A DNA stretch of 64,000 nt from Nocardioides sp. ChNu-153 (GCF_030466625.1 NZ_JADEVT010000005.1:153185-217184), one strand, 5' to 3'; shown: positions 1 to 8,697, counted from the first letter of the stretch. Notes: generated by a model from the sequence alone, not told the origin. Translations and numbers: made by a program.

Positions 1-408
1 GGCGAAGAGGTAGTCGTCGTACACGCGGGTGTGCTGCGCCTGCGTCGGCATGTCGGCCAGCGCGACGTCGTCGCGGGCGGCCGCGCGGGAACGCACCGCC
101 GCGAGCCGGTCGGGCGCCGCGCCGAGCACCGTGCAGCCCAGCCACGGCAGCCCCGGGTGTGCGGAGCCGTCCGCGTCGTCGACGGCCGGCCCCAGCAGTC
201 CGGGCACGCGGTCGACCGTGGCCCCGGCGACGCACACGGCCGCGTTGACGGCCCGGCCGGGCGGCAGCGTCTCGTCGACGACCACCACCCACTTCAGCGG
301 TACGTCGCGGGTGGCGGCCGCGGTGTCGACCTCGTGCGGTCCGAAGCCGACGGGTGGGGCGCCGACGGGTGGGGCGCCGACGGGCGGGATGGCGGCGGTC
401 TCGGTCAC
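1..408 (-). CDS. DUF2000 family protein, C-terminus cut by window edge
   Basis: A 136-residue fragment reads from a GTG at 408 to the window edge. The core (KWVVVVDETLPPGRAVNAAV, then a G-C-T-V-L-G strand and a D-V-A-L-A-D-M-P segment) matches my memory of DUF2000, a small alpha/beta family resembling peptidyl-tRNA hydrolase II with no firm function. An AGGAG Shine-Dalgarno sits just ahead of the GTG. The first 16 residues are a triple PPVGA-type repeat, encoded by near-identical DNA repeats at about 354-388, which looks like recent slippage. It is divergent from the AsnC regulator, a pairing I know for this family, so the regulator may control it. Only the last few residues are probably missing. 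Confidence 0.8.
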   Translation of the reverse strand, partial: MTETAAIPPVGAPPVGAPPVGFGPHEVDTAAATRDVPLKWVVVVDETLPPGRAVNAAVCVAGATVDRVPGLLGPAVDDADGSAHPGLPWLGCTVLGAAPDRLAAVRSRAAARDDVALADMPTQAQHTRVYDDYLFA

Positions 409-500
409 GGGTGTCTCCTGGTCGAGCGTCGGGCAGTACGCCGCTGACGCTAGGAAGACGTTCGCCACGACCGCAAGCAGCCCGGAGTTCGTCAGGCAGA

Positions 501-971
501 ATGGCCGGTGTGGCTGACATGGACGAGCTGGACCGGGCGATCCTGGCCGCCTGGGCGACGGATGCACGGCGGAGCCTGCGCGACATCGCGGCGGAGGTCG
601 GCGTCTCGGCCACGACCGTCCACGACCGCGCCCGGGGCCTCCAGCGGCGCGGCGTCGTGCGGGGAGCGCGGCTCGACGTCGACCTGGCGAGCATCGGCCG
701 GCCGGTGCAGGCGCTCATCGCGGTCCGGATCCGCCCGCCGTCGCGCGCGAGCATCGAGGCGTTCCGCGACTGGGTGAGCGCCCTGCCGGAGACGGTCGGG
801 GTGTTCGTCACCTCGGGCGGCGCCGACTTCATGGTGCACGTCGCCGTGCCGGACAACGACCACCTCTACGCGTTCGTCATCGACCGGCTGACCTCGCGCG
901 CGGAGATCGCGGACGTCGAGACGTCGGTCATCTACGAGCACCTGCGCAGCGACCGGGTGCCCCCGGCCTGA
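501..971 (+). CDS. Lrp/AsnC-family transcriptional regulator
   Basis: This 156-residue protein has the usual Lrp/AsnC layout. An N-terminal helix-turn-helix (about residues 7-60) opens with MDELDRAIL and contains RDIAAEVGVSATTVHDR. A C-terminal RAM/ligand domain (about 75-150) includes GVFVTSGGADFMVHVAVPD. Family members bind DNA as dimers or octamers and sense amino acids or related ligands. The ATG at 501 is chosen; the ATG at 519 is also possible and would lose six residues. It is divergent from the DUF2000 gene across about 90 bp, so shared or autoregulatory control is likely. The ligand cannot be read from sequence. Confidence 0.9.
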   Translation: MAGVADMDELDRAILAAWATDARRSLRDIAAEVGVSATTVHDRARGLQRRGVVRGARLDVDLASIGRPVQALIAVRIRPPSRASIEAFRDWVSALPETVGVFVTSGGADFMVHVAVPDNDHLYAFVIDRLTSRAEIADVETSVIYEHLRSDRVPPA

Positions 972-1012
972 GGCGCCGCGCGCCCGGCTGGTCCGGGGAC
1001 CGACCCATCCGC

Positions 1013-1774
1013 TCAGGCGTCGGCGTCGAACGCCCACACGACGAGCTCGGTCCCGTCGTCCCGGGGTACGACGACCTGCTCGCCGGCGTCCCGCAGGCGC
1101 CAGGCATCTCCCTCCCCCCCGCCTGGCGCCGCGGGTCCGTCGTACCCCCCGTCGGGCTGCGTCCCGAGCGGGCCGCGCTCGGGGAGGGTGACGGCGCCGC
1201 GGGCGACGTACAGGTGCAGGAGCGGAGCGTCGGGCAGGCGGAGCGGTACGCCGGCCCGCGGCCGCGCGACGAGCAGCCGGGCGCCGCGGGTGCCGAGGGG
1301 GAGCCCGCCCGCGCCGGCCAGCGGTGTGAAGCCGTCGGGGTCGAGGACGGCGGTGGTGCGGGTGGTGCGGGGCGGGCGGCCCGGCTCGTCGGGGCGCAGC
1401 CACACCTGCAGGAACCGGGTGGGGCCGGCGGCGGGGTCGACGAGCTCGCTGTGCCGGATGCCGGAGCCGGCGCTGGTCACCTGCACGGTGCCGGCGCCCA
1501 GCGCGGCGCGGGAGCCGTCCACGGTGTCGGTGTGGGTGAGCTCGCCGTCGAGCACCCACGTGACGATCTCGAGGTCGGTGTGCGGGTGGTCGGGGTAGCC
1601 GCCGCCCGGCGCGACCCGGTCGTCGTTGTGGCAGACCATCGGGCCGAAGCCGAGGTTCGCGGCGTCGTAGTGCGGCCCGAACGAGAAGGCGTGCACCGTG
1701 GTGCGGTCGTCCCGCACGGTGCGGAACGCGTCGGCGCCGCGCCGCACCTCGCCCGGGCCCCCGGCGGCGCTCAC
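1013..1774 (-). CDS. pirin-family bicupin protein
   Basis: A 253-residue cupin protein. The N-terminal cupin holds the pirin metal-binding pattern: GPMVCHNDD, then PDHPHTDLEIVTWVLDGEL, then SGIRHSELVD (His, His, Glu/His ligands). A weaker C-terminal cupin follows. Bacterial pirins bind Fe and some have quercetinase-like or redox-sensing activity; which applies here is unknown. Its GTG start overlaps the stop of the upstream PatB-like gene by 4 bp (GTGA), so the two are translationally coupled. The order PatB then pirin suggests a common response to sulfur or oxidative metabolism, but that is inference. Confidence 0.88.
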   Translation of the reverse strand: MSAAGGPGEVRRGADAFRTVRDDRTTVHAFSFGPHYDAANLGFGPMVCHNDDRVAPGGGYPDHPHTDLEIVTWVLDGELTHTDTVDGSRAALGAGTVQVTSAGSGIRHSELVDPAAGPTRFLQVWLRPDEPGRPPRTTRTTAVLDPDGFTPLAGAGGLPLGTRGARLLVARPRAGVPLRLPDAPLLHLYVARGAVTLPERGPLGTQPDGGYDGPAAPGGGEGDAWRLRDAGEQVVVPRDDGTELVVWAFDADA

Positions 1775-2958
1775 GTCAGCGCCCGGGCGATCCGCTCCAC
1801 GAGGGCCTCCAGCCGCTCGGGGGTGGTGGCCAGGTTGAGCCGCACGTGACCCTCGAGCCCGGGCTCGTAGTCCTGGCCCGGTGCCGGCCAGGCGCCGTGC
1901 GCGCGGGCGGCGGCCGCGGGGTCGGGGACGCCGTACGCCCGCAGGTCGAGCCAGGCGAGGTACGTCGCCTCGAGCGGCCGCGTGCGCGCCTGCGGCAGGT
2001 GCGCGGCGAGGAGGTCGGCGAGCAGCGCGCGCTGGGCCGCGAGGCGCTCGACGAGCGCGGCGAGCCAGTCGTCGGCGTCGCTCCAGGCCGCGACGCCGGC
2101 GGCCACCCCGAGCCGCGAGACGCCGTGGTTGGCGGAGTGCACGACGCCGCGCAGCGCCGCGGCGTCGGCCGGGTCGGGGGTGACGAGGTGGGCGCAGGCG
2201 AGGCCCGGCACGTTGAACGCCTTCGACGCGCTCGTGACGGTGATGCCGCGCGGGTCGACCGCGAGGTACGGCGTGAAGCCGGCCCCTCCCGAGCCGTCGG
2301 GGGCCGCCGCGCCGTCGGGCTCGGGCAGCACGAGCGGGGCGTGCACCTCGTCGGCGACGACGCGGGCGCCGTGCCGCTCCGCGAGGTCGCGCACGGCCTC
2401 CAGCTCGGCGCGGGTCCAGCGGCGCCCGAGCGGGTTGTGGGGCGAGCAGAGCAGCAGTCCGCGGGCGCCGGCGGCGAAGGCGGCCTCGAGCCGGTCGAGG
2501 TCGAGCGTCGCGGTCGGCGCGTCGGGGTCGACCGGCAGGGCGACGACCTCGCGGGCGGCCAGCGCCAGCAGCTCGCGGAACGGCGGGTAGCAGGGGGTGG
2601 GCAGCACGACCGGACCGGGCGGCACGAGGGTCTCGACCGCGACGCGGAGGCCGGTGACGACGTCCGGGGTGAGGGTGAGCGAGCCGGCGGGCACGTCCCA
2701 GCCCCAGTGGCGGGCGGCGAAGCCGCGGAACGCCCCGGCCAGGGCCGCGGTGTCGGAGCCGTCGTCCTCGGCGCCGTCGAGGGAGAGGTGGGGGTAGCCG
2801 GTGCGGCCCGTGCGCAGCGCCGCGGCCACCGCGGCGGTCACGGCCGGCGCCGGGGCGTAGTCCATCTCGGCCACCCAGGCGGGGATGGTGCCCTCGGGGA
2901 CCGCCGACCACTTGAGCAGGGCGGCGCGGGCCTCGGCGTCGGTGAGGTCGCGGATCAC
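1771..2958 (-). CDS. PatB/MalY-type PLP-dependent C-S lyase (aminotransferase fold class I)
   Basis: A 395-residue fold-type I PLP enzyme. Visible marks are PEGTIPAWVAEMDY near the N-terminus (typical of PatB/MalY cystathionine beta-lyases), CSPHNPLGRRWT, VADEVHAPLV, and the Schiff-base Lys in VTSASKAFNVPGL near residue 245. The family cleaves C-S bonds of cystathionine or cysteine conjugates to pyruvate, ammonia and a thiol. The start is taken as the GTG at 2958 because the conserved IRDLTDAEA segment begins directly after it; upstream codons read as low-complexity shadow. It is the first gene of a two-gene unit with the pirin. The exact substrate is not resolved. Confidence 0.88.
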   Translation of the reverse strand: MIRDLTDAEARAALLKWSAVPEGTIPAWVAEMDYAPAPAVTAAVAAALRTGRTGYPHLSLDGAEDDGSDTAALAGAFRGFAARHWGWDVPAGSLTLTPDVVTGLRVAVETLVPPGPVVLPTPCYPPFRELLALAAREVVALPVDPDAPTATLDLDRLEAAFAAGARGLLLCSPHNPLGRRWTRAELEAVRDLAERHGARVVADEVHAPLVLPEPDGAAAPDGSGGAGFTPYLAVDPRGITVTSASKAFNVPGLACAHLVTPDPADAAALRGVVHSANHGVSRLGVAAGVAAWSDADDWLAALVERLAAQRALLADLLAAHLPQARTRPLEATYLAWLDLRAYGVPDPAAAARAHGAWPAPGQDYEPGLEGHVRLNLATTPERLEALVERIARALT

Positions 2959-3105
2959 GGGATCGACCGTAGCCGGGTCAGCCGACCTCGCCCGCGAGCC
3001 GCCACGACGAGGTGCTGCGCGCCGTGGGGGTGAGACGTGATTCCCACGCTTCGAGACGCCCGGCGTAGCCTTCCCGGGTCCCCCGCCGCTGTCACGGAAA
3101 GACCC

Positions 3106-4455
3106 ATGTCCACCGCACACGCCCCCTCCGCGACCGACGCCCCTGCCAATCCGCGCTCCCGCGTGCTGGTCGCGAGCCTCGTCGGCACGACGATCGAGTT
3201 CTACGACTTCTACATCTACGCCACCGCCGCGGTGCTGGTCTTCCCGCACCTGTTCTTCCCGGCGGGGAACGACACCACTGCGCTGCTCGCCTCGTTCGCC
3301 GTCTTCGGCGCCGCGATGGTCGCCCGCCCGCTCGGCGCGGTCTTCTTCGGCCACCTCGGTGACCGGAGGGGACGCAAGGTCACGCTCGTCGTCTCGCTCC
3401 TCACGATGGGCGTCGCCACCTTCGCGATCGGCCTGCTCCCGACGTACGCGCTCGTCGGCTGGTTCGCGCCGCTCCTGCTGGTGCTGATGCGCCTCGCGCA
3501 GGGCTTCGCGATCGGCGGTGAGTGGAGCGGCGCTGCCCTCGTGGCCACGGAGAACGCGCCGGCCGGCAAGCGCGCCTGGTACGGCACCTTCCCCCAGCTC
3601 GGCGCCCCGCTCGGCTTCATCCTCGCCAACGGGCTGTTCCTGACCATCGCCGCGCTGATGCCGTCGGACGACCCCTCCACGCCGTCCGACATGTTCCTGT
3701 CGTGGGGGTGGCGCATCCCGTTCCTCTTCTCCGCCGTCATGGTCGTGGTCGGCCTCTACGTCCGGCTGCGCCTCGTCGAGAGCGCCGCGTTCCAGCGCGC
3801 GGTGGAGAAGGGGAAGGTCACGAGGCTGCCGCTGGGCGAGGTCGTCCGCACGCACGGGCGAGAGCTGGTGCTCGGCACGTTCTACATGCTCGCCACCTAC
3901 GTGCTCTTCTACCTGATGACGACCTACTCGCTGAGCTACGGCCGCGCCGCCACCGACGCCGAGGTGCCCGGACTGGGCTACACCTACAACGGTTTCGTGC
4001 TGATGATGATCGTGGGCGTCGTCTTCTTCGGCATCTTCACCATGGTCTCCGGCCCGGTCGCCGACCGCTTCGGGCGGCGCGCGCACCTGCTCGTCGTGAC
4101 CGCCGGCATCATCGTGTTCGGCCTGTGCTGGGTGCCGCTGCTGGAGGCGGGCGACGTCGGCGTCATGGCGTGGCTCATCCTGGGATTCAGCCTGATGGGG
4201 CTCACCTTCGGCCCGATGGGCGCGCTGCTGCCCGAGCTGTTCGCGACGAACGTGCGCTACACGGGCTCCGGGTTGTCCTACAACGTCAGCTCGATCCTCG
4301 GCGCCGCCGTCGCCCCGTTCATCGCGGTGTGGCTGTGGGGCCTCGGGGACGGCAGCCCGTTCCTCGTCGGGGTCTACCTCTCGGTGATGGGCCTGCTCAC
4401 CTTCGTCGCGCTGGCCGTGGGTCGCGACACCCGCAGCCTCGACATCGACCGCTGA
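3106..4455 (+). CDS. MFS transporter, metabolite:H+ symporter (MHS/ShiA-KgtP type)
   Basis: A 449-residue, 12-TM major-facilitator protein. The first helix has VGTTIEFYDFYIYATAAV and the loop after TM2 has GHLGDRRGRKVTL, both hallmarks of the metabolite:H+ symporter family that imports small carboxylates such as shikimate, 2-oxoglutarate, proline/betaine or citrate. A second GPVADRFGRR motif marks the second half. The ATG at 3106 follows a GGAAAGA Shine-Dalgarno; an upstream in-frame ATG at 3037 would add 23 non-conserved residues. It is monocistronic, and a dispersed palindrome follows its stop. The substrate cannot be assigned. Confidence 0.9.
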   Translation: MSTAHAPSATDAPANPRSRVLVASLVGTTIEFYDFYIYATAAVLVFPHLFFPAGNDTTALLASFAVFGAAMVARPLGAVFFGHLGDRRGRKVTLVVSLLTMGVATFAIGLLPTYALVGWFAPLLLVLMRLAQGFAIGGEWSGAALVATENAPAGKRAWYGTFPQLGAPLGFILANGLFLTIAALMPSDDPSTPSDMFLSWGWRIPFLFSAVMVVVGLYVRLRLVESAAFQRAVEKGKVTRLPLGEVVRTHGRELVLGTFYMLATYVLFYLMTTYSLSYGRAATDAEVPGLGYTYNGFVLMMIVGVVFFGIFTMVSGPVADRFGRRAHLLVVTAGIIVFGLCWVPLLEAGDVGVMAWLILGFSLMGLTFGPMGALLPELFATNVRYTGSGLSYNVSSILGAAVAPFIAVWLWGLGDGSPFLVGVYLSVMGLLTFVALAVGRDTRSLDIDR

Positions 4456-4506
4456 CCGGGGGCACCCACCACCCCCCGGCCCCCCCGGCCCCTCCGACCC
4501 CGGCCC

Positions 4507-4553
4507 GGTCGCGGTAGGAGCGATAGCCCTCGACTACCGCTCCTACCGCGACC
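4507..4553. repeat. dispersed palindromic repeat, family A (copy 1)
   Basis: An inverted repeat with 20-nt arms (4507-4526 beginning GGTCGCGGTAGGAGC, and 4534-4553 ending CCTACCGCGACC) with one mismatch and a 7-nt loop. It lies between the convergent symporter and flavoenzyme genes and could act as a bidirectional terminator. Two further copies are at 7335-7381 and 7417-7463. Confidence 0.8.
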
Positions 4554-4568
4554 CGGAGGAGTCGCCGC

Positions 4569-6644
4569 TCAGCCCGGCAGCGCCGCCACGACGCGGGTGG
4601 CCTGCTCGATGGCGCGCTTGGCGTCGAGCTCGGCCGCGACGTCGGCGCCGCCGACGAGGTGGCGCCCCGCCGCGGTGCCGGACGCGGCGGCGGTGAGCGC
4701 GTCGTACAGCCCGCGCACCGACTCCTGCCCGGCGCAGACCACGACGTGGTCGACGGCGTAGAGCCGCTGCTCCCCGTCGACGGTGACCCACAGACCCTCG
4801 TCGTCGATGCGGTCGTAGGTGACGCCCGCGACCTGCACGACGCCGGACTGCTTGAGCACGGCGCGGTGCGCCCACCCCGACGTCTTGCCGAGGCCCACGC
4901 CGATGGGGGTGGTCTTGCGCTGCAGCAGGTAGACCTCGCGGGGTACGGCGCGCGGCTTGCGGTCGGTGAGACCGCCGCGGTCGAGCGCAGGGTCGCCGAC
5001 GCCCCAGTGGGACTTCCAGGCCTCGACGTCGTCGATGGTCTCGGCGGGGTCGTGGGTGAGGAAGTGGGCGACGTCGACCCCGATGCCGCCGGCGCCGATG
5101 ACGGCGACGCGGCGCCCGCAGGTGACGCGGCGGGCGAGCACGTCGGCGTACGACACGGCCTTGGGGTGGTCGATGCCCGGGATGTCGGGCAGGCGCGGCT
5201 CGACGCCGGTGGCGACGACGACCTCGTCGAAGGCGGCCAGGTCGTCGGGGCGGGCCTCCGTGCCGAGGCGGACGTCGACGCCGAGCACCTCGAGCCGGCG
5301 GGTGTAGTAGCGCAGCGTCTCGGCGAACTCCTCCTTGCCGGGGATCTGCACGGCCAGCTGGAACTGGCCGCCGAGGTGGGGGTTGCGCTCGAAGACGGTG
5401 ACCGCGAAACCGCGCTCGGCCGCGGAGGTGGCAGCGGCGAGGCCGGCCGGCCCGGCGCCGACGACGGCGAGCGTGCGGCGGCGCCGCGTCGGGGCGAGCA
5501 CGAGCGTGGTCTCGCGGCACGCGCGCGGGTTGACGAGGCACGACGACTTCCGGTTGCTGAACGTGTGGTCGAGGCACGCCTGGTTGCACGCGATGCACGT
5601 GTTGATCTCGTCGGCGCGGCCCTCGGCGGCCTTGGCCACGAGGGCGGCGTCGGCGAGGAACGGCCGGGCCATCGAGACGAGGTCGGCCTCCCCGCCGGCG
5701 AGCAGCTCCTCGGCGACCTCGGGGGTGTTGATGCGGTTCGACGCGCAGACCGGGGTCGCGACGCCGGCGGCCCGCAGCGCCGCGCGCAGCCGCGCTGTCG
5801 AGTCGCGCCACGCGGCCCGCGGCACCTGCGTGATGATCGTCGGCACCCGCGCCTCGTGCCAGCCGATGCCCGTGTTGAACACGTCCACCCCGGCCTCGAC
5901 GAGCCGCAGCGCCAGCTCCTCGGTCTCCTCCCACGTCTGGCCGTCCTCGACGAGGTCGAGCAGCGAGATGCGGTAGTCGAGGAGGAAGTCGTCGCCGACC
6001 AGCTCGCGGGTGCGGCGCACCACCTCGATCGGGAACCGCATCCGGTTCTCCGCGCTGCCGCCCCAGCGGTCGGTGCGGTCGTTGGTGCGGGCGGCGAGGA
6101 ACTGGTTGACCAGGTACCCCTCCGAGCCCATGATCTCGACCCCGTCGTACCCGGCCTTCTGCGCCAGCCGCGCGGCGCGGGCGAAGTCGCTCGCGGTGCG
6201 GTCCACGGCCTTCGTGCTCAGCGCGCGCGGCGTGAACGGGGTGATGGGGCTCTTGCGGGCCGACGCGCCGACGCTGAGCGGGTGGTAGCCGTAGCGGCCC
6301 GCGTGCAGCACCTGCAGCACGATCTTCCCGCCGTGCTCGTGCACCGCGTCGGTGACCTGCACGTGGCGGGCGGCCTGCAGCCGGGTGGTCATCTCGGAGG
6401 CGAAGGGCTTGAGCCAGCCGCGCTTGTTCGGGGCGTAGCCGCCCGTGACGATCAGCCCGACCCCGCCGCGGGCCCGCTCGGCGAAGTACGCCGCCAGCTT
6501 CGCCACGTTCCAGGGCGCGTCCTCGAGCCCGGTGTGCATGGAGCCCATGACGCTGCGGTTGCGCAGCGTGACGCTCCCCGCGCCGTGGGCGGTCGGGATC
6601 GTCAGGGGGCTGAGGAACGTCGGGTACGGCGTGGGGCCGGTCAT
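4569..6644 (-). CDS. 2,4-dienoyl-CoA reductase-like FMN/FeS/FAD oxidoreductase (Old Yellow Enzyme fusion)
   Basis: A 691-residue enzyme of FadH architecture. An N-terminal OYE-type FMN barrel (about 1-365) includes VGLIVTGG and FLAARTNDRTDRWGGS. It is followed by a 4Fe-4S cluster motif C-x2-C-x3-C-x11-C (CIACNQAC, then KSSC, about 350-367) and a C-terminal two-dinucleotide domain (VVGAGPAGLAAA near 390 and VIGAGGIGVDVA near 505). FadH reduces 2,4-dienoyl-CoA with NAD(P)H during unsaturated fatty acid oxidation; relatives demethylate or reduce other substrates. The ATG at 6644 follows a GGAGGAG Shine-Dalgarno and overlaps the PadR stop by 4 bp (ATGA). The coupling implies substrate-inducible expression under that PadR. 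Confidence 0.88.
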   Translation of the reverse strand: MTGPTPYPTFLSPLTIPTAHGAGSVTLRNRSVMGSMHTGLEDAPWNVAKLAAYFAERARGGVGLIVTGGYAPNKRGWLKPFASEMTTRLQAARHVQVTDAVHEHGGKIVLQVLHAGRYGYHPLSVGASARKSPITPFTPRALSTKAVDRTASDFARAARLAQKAGYDGVEIMGSEGYLVNQFLAARTNDRTDRWGGSAENRMRFPIEVVRRTRELVGDDFLLDYRISLLDLVEDGQTWEETEELALRLVEAGVDVFNTGIGWHEARVPTIITQVPRAAWRDSTARLRAALRAAGVATPVCASNRINTPEVAEELLAGGEADLVSMARPFLADAALVAKAAEGRADEINTCIACNQACLDHTFSNRKSSCLVNPRACRETTLVLAPTRRRRTLAVVGAGPAGLAAATSAAERGFAVTVFERNPHLGGQFQLAVQIPGKEEFAETLRYYTRRLEVLGVDVRLGTEARPDDLAAFDEVVVATGVEPRLPDIPGIDHPKAVSYADVLARRVTCGRRVAVIGAGGIGVDVAHFLTHDPAETIDDVEAWKSHWGVGDPALDRGGLTDRKPRAVPREVYLLQRKTTPIGVGLGKTSGWAHRAVLKQSGVVQVAGVTYDRIDDEGLWVTVDGEQRLYAVDHVVVCAGQESVRGLYDALTAAASGTAAGRHLVGGADVAAELDAKRAIEQATRVVAALPG

Positions 6645-7207
6645 CGGGTCTCCTCCGGGTCGGCGGGGGTGGGGGTGAGCTGGTGGGCGGTGAGGTACTC
6701 GGACAGCCACGTCACCCAGAACTCCTCCATGAGGAGCCCGCCGCGCAGCACGAGCCAGCGGTCGAGCGCTGCGCCGCTGAGGGCGGACGGGTCGGGGAAC
6801 TGCTCCGCGGCCATGCCGCGGAAGGTGGCGAGGCGCGCCTCGTGGTCGGCGAGCCGCGCGGCCAGGTGGGTGAGCAGGGCCTCGCGGTCGCCGTACGACG
6901 CCGCGCGCATCTTCACCGCGATCTCGGTGCGCAGACGCTCGGGCGGGCTGGGCTCGGCGAGCCAGGCGGCGAGGACGTCCTCGCCGGCGGGGGACACGGC
7001 GTACACCTTGCGATCGGGCTTGCCGGACTGCACGACGGTCTCGACGCCCACCCAGCCGTCGTCGGCCATGCGGGCCAGCGTCCGGTAGACCTGCTGGTGG
7101 CTGGCGTGCCAGAAGAACCCGATGGTGCGCTCGAAGCGCTGCGCCAGCTCGAGGCCGGACCCGCTCCGCTCGCGCAGCGCGACGAGGAGGACGTGCTCGA
7201 GGGCCAT
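6641..7207 (-). CDS. PadR-family transcriptional regulator (with C-terminal Vir-alpha domain)
   Basis: A 188-residue regulator. The N-terminal winged helix (about 1-85; MALEHVLLVALRERSGSGLE, then HASHQQVYRTLARMADDGWV) is followed by an alpha-helical C-terminal dimerisation domain, the long PadR subtype. PadR proteins usually repress a neighbouring gene and release DNA on binding a small aromatic or drug-like ligand. Its stop overlaps the start of the FadH-like gene by 4 bp, so the pair is one unit. Two adjacent TGCAAC-GA-GTTGCA palindromes at 7223-7251 begin 16 bp upstream of its start, giving a strong case for autorepression. Confidence 0.88.
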   Translation of the reverse strand: MALEHVLLVALRERSGSGLELAQRFERTIGFFWHASHQQVYRTLARMADDGWVGVETVVQSGKPDRKVYAVSPAGEDVLAAWLAEPSPPERLRTEIAVKMRAASYGDREALLTHLAARLADHEARLATFRGMAAEQFPDPSALSGAALDRWLVLRGGLLMEEFWVTWLSEYLTAHQLTPTPADPEETR

Positions 7208-7222
7208 GACCGCAGCATGGCA

Positions 7223-7251
7223 TGCAACGAGTTGCAGTGCAACGAGTTGCA
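7223..7251. promoter_or_regulatory. tandem palindromic operator, probable PadR site
   Basis: Two copies of TGCAACGAGTTGCA (7223-7236 and 7238-7251) have perfect 6-bp arms and a GA centre. They repeat with a 15-bp period and lie just upstream of the PadR start. Spacing near 1.5 helical turns would place two dimers on adjacent faces. Confidence 0.7.
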
Positions 7252-7260
7252 CCGCGGGAA

Positions 7261-7320
7261 GCCCGCCGAGTCGTCGCTGACCGCACGCCCAGGCCCGCCG
7301 AGTCGTCGCTGACCGCACGC
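7261..7320. repeat. direct repeat, 28-nt unit, two copies
   Basis: A 28-nt unit starting GCCCGCCGAGTCGTCGCTGA occurs at 7261-7288 and again, identical, at 7293-7320 (period 32). It sits in the 314-bp gene-free stretch 7208-7521, which also holds the PadR operators and two family A palindromes; I see no gene there. Confidence 0.8.
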
Positions 7321-7334
7321 GGCCGGCCCCCCGG

Positions 7335-7478
7335 GGTCGCGGTAGGAGCGATAGCGGACGACTACCGCTCGTACCGCGACCGCGCCGCGATCGCGCCGGC
7401 ACACTGCCGGCCCCGGGGTCGCGGTAGGAGCGGTAGCGGACGACTACCGCTCGCACCGCGACCGCGCCGCGATCGCGC
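7335..7478. repeat. dispersed palindromic repeat, family A (copies 2 and 3, in tandem)
   Basis: Two copies of the GGTCGCGGTAGGAGC...CCGCGACC palindrome lie at 7335-7381 and 7417-7463. Each is followed by the same GCGCCGCGATCGCGC tail (to about 7396 and 7478). The 82-bp period points to a local duplication. The arms carry single mismatches relative to the copy at 4507. Confidence 0.8.
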
Positions 7479-7521
7479 GGGCCGGGGCGCCCGTCCGCAC
7501 CGGTGGGCGCCGGGGCCGCCC

Positions 7522-8697
7522 CTAGGGCAGGGGCGCCACGGCCCGCAGCGCCTCGCGCGACAGGACGGCGACGCTCGGGTAGCCGTTGATCGCCATCGTC
7601 AGGTCCGTCTCGGCGAGCAGGCACCGCAGCACGTGCTCGACGCCGGCCTGGCCGCCGACGGCGAGGCCGTAGGCGTAGGGCCGGCCCACCGCGACGGCGC
7701 GCGCCCCGAGCGCGAGGGCCTTGACGACGTCGGGCCCGCTGCGCACGCCCGAGTCGAAGACGACCGGCGCGTCGCCCGCGGCGTCGACGACCTCGGTGAG
7801 CACGTCGAGGGCGGGGAGGCCGCCGTTGGCCTGGCGACCGCCGTGGTTGGAGCAGTAGATGCCGTCGATCCCGGCGTCGACGGCGCGCCGGGCGTCGTCG
7901 GCCGAGCAGATGCCCTTGAGCAGGATGGGCAGGTCGGTCAGCGAGCGCAGCCAGGCGAGGTCGTCCCAGCCGAGGCTCTGGTTGCCGAAGATCATCGCCC
8001 AGTGGCCGACGGCGGCCTGCGGGTCCTCCTCGGGGGGCGCCGCCAGCCGCGAGCGGAACACGGGGTCGGAGGTGTAGTTGGCCAGGCAGAGCCCCTTGAG
8101 CTGCGGGAAGCTGGCGAGCGCGAGGTCGCGCGGGCGCCACCCGAGCGTCAGGGTGTCGAGGGTGATGACGAGGGCCGTGTAGCCCGCCGCCTCCGCGCGG
8201 CGCACCAGGCTCTCCGTCAGCTCGCGGTCGTTCGGCGGGTAGAGCTGGAACCACCCGGGCGTGTCCCCGAGCTGGGCCGCAACGTCCTCCAGCGGGTCCT
8301 GCGAGAGGGTCGAGGCGATCATCGGTACGCCGGTCGCGGCCGCCGCGCGGGCGGTCGTGAGGTCCCCGTGGCCCTCGGGCTCGCAGATGCCGAGGACGCC
8401 CACCGGCGCCAGCATCAGGGGCGTGGCGAACCGGCGCCCGAACAGCTCGACGCCGAGGTCGCGCTCGGCCGCGCCGGCGAGCATGCGCGGCACGAGGCCC
8501 CACCGCTCGAAGGCCCGCACGTTCGCGCGCTGGGTGTGCTCGTCGCCCGCGCCGCCCGCGACGTACGACCACACCTCGGGCGACATGGCCTCCTCGGCGG
8601 CGGCCTCGAGGGTGCGGAAGTCCATCGGCAGGCTCGGCATCGTGCCACCCAGTCCCTCGAGGTAGATGCCGAACTGCCAGTCGCCGTGGTTCGCCAC
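7522..8697 (-). CDS. FMN-dependent alpha-hydroxy-acid oxidase, lactate 2-monooxygenase type
   Basis: A 391-residue TIM-barrel flavoenzyme. The active-site motif is SNHGGRQANGG, with the catalytic His and Arg, and the FMN phosphate site is the downstream VFDSGVRSG segment; ILLKGICSADD carries the conserved Lys. The length and N-terminus (GDWQFGIYLEGL) fit actinobacterial lactate 2-monooxygenases and lactate oxidases, which convert L-lactate or related 2-hydroxyacids to acetate plus CO2, or to pyruvate plus H2O2. Which chemistry applies cannot be told by eye. It is monocistronic on the minus strand. Confidence 0.87.
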   Translation of the reverse strand: MANHGDWQFGIYLEGLGGTMPSLPMDFRTLEAAAEEAMSPEVWSYVAGGAGDEHTQRANVRAFERWGLVPRMLAGAAERDLGVELFGRRFATPLMLAPVGVLGICEPEGHGDLTTARAAAATGVPMIASTLSQDPLEDVAAQLGDTPGWFQLYPPNDRELTESLVRRAEAAGYTALVITLDTLTLGWRPRDLALASFPQLKGLCLANYTSDPVFRSRLAAPPEEDPQAAVGHWAMIFGNQSLGWDDLAWLRSLTDLPILLKGICSADDARRAVDAGIDGIYCSNHGGRQANGGLPALDVLTEVVDAAGDAPVVFDSGVRSGPDVVKALALGARAVAVGRPYAYGLAVGGQAGVEHVLRCLLAETDLTMAINGYPSVAVLSREALRAVAPLP

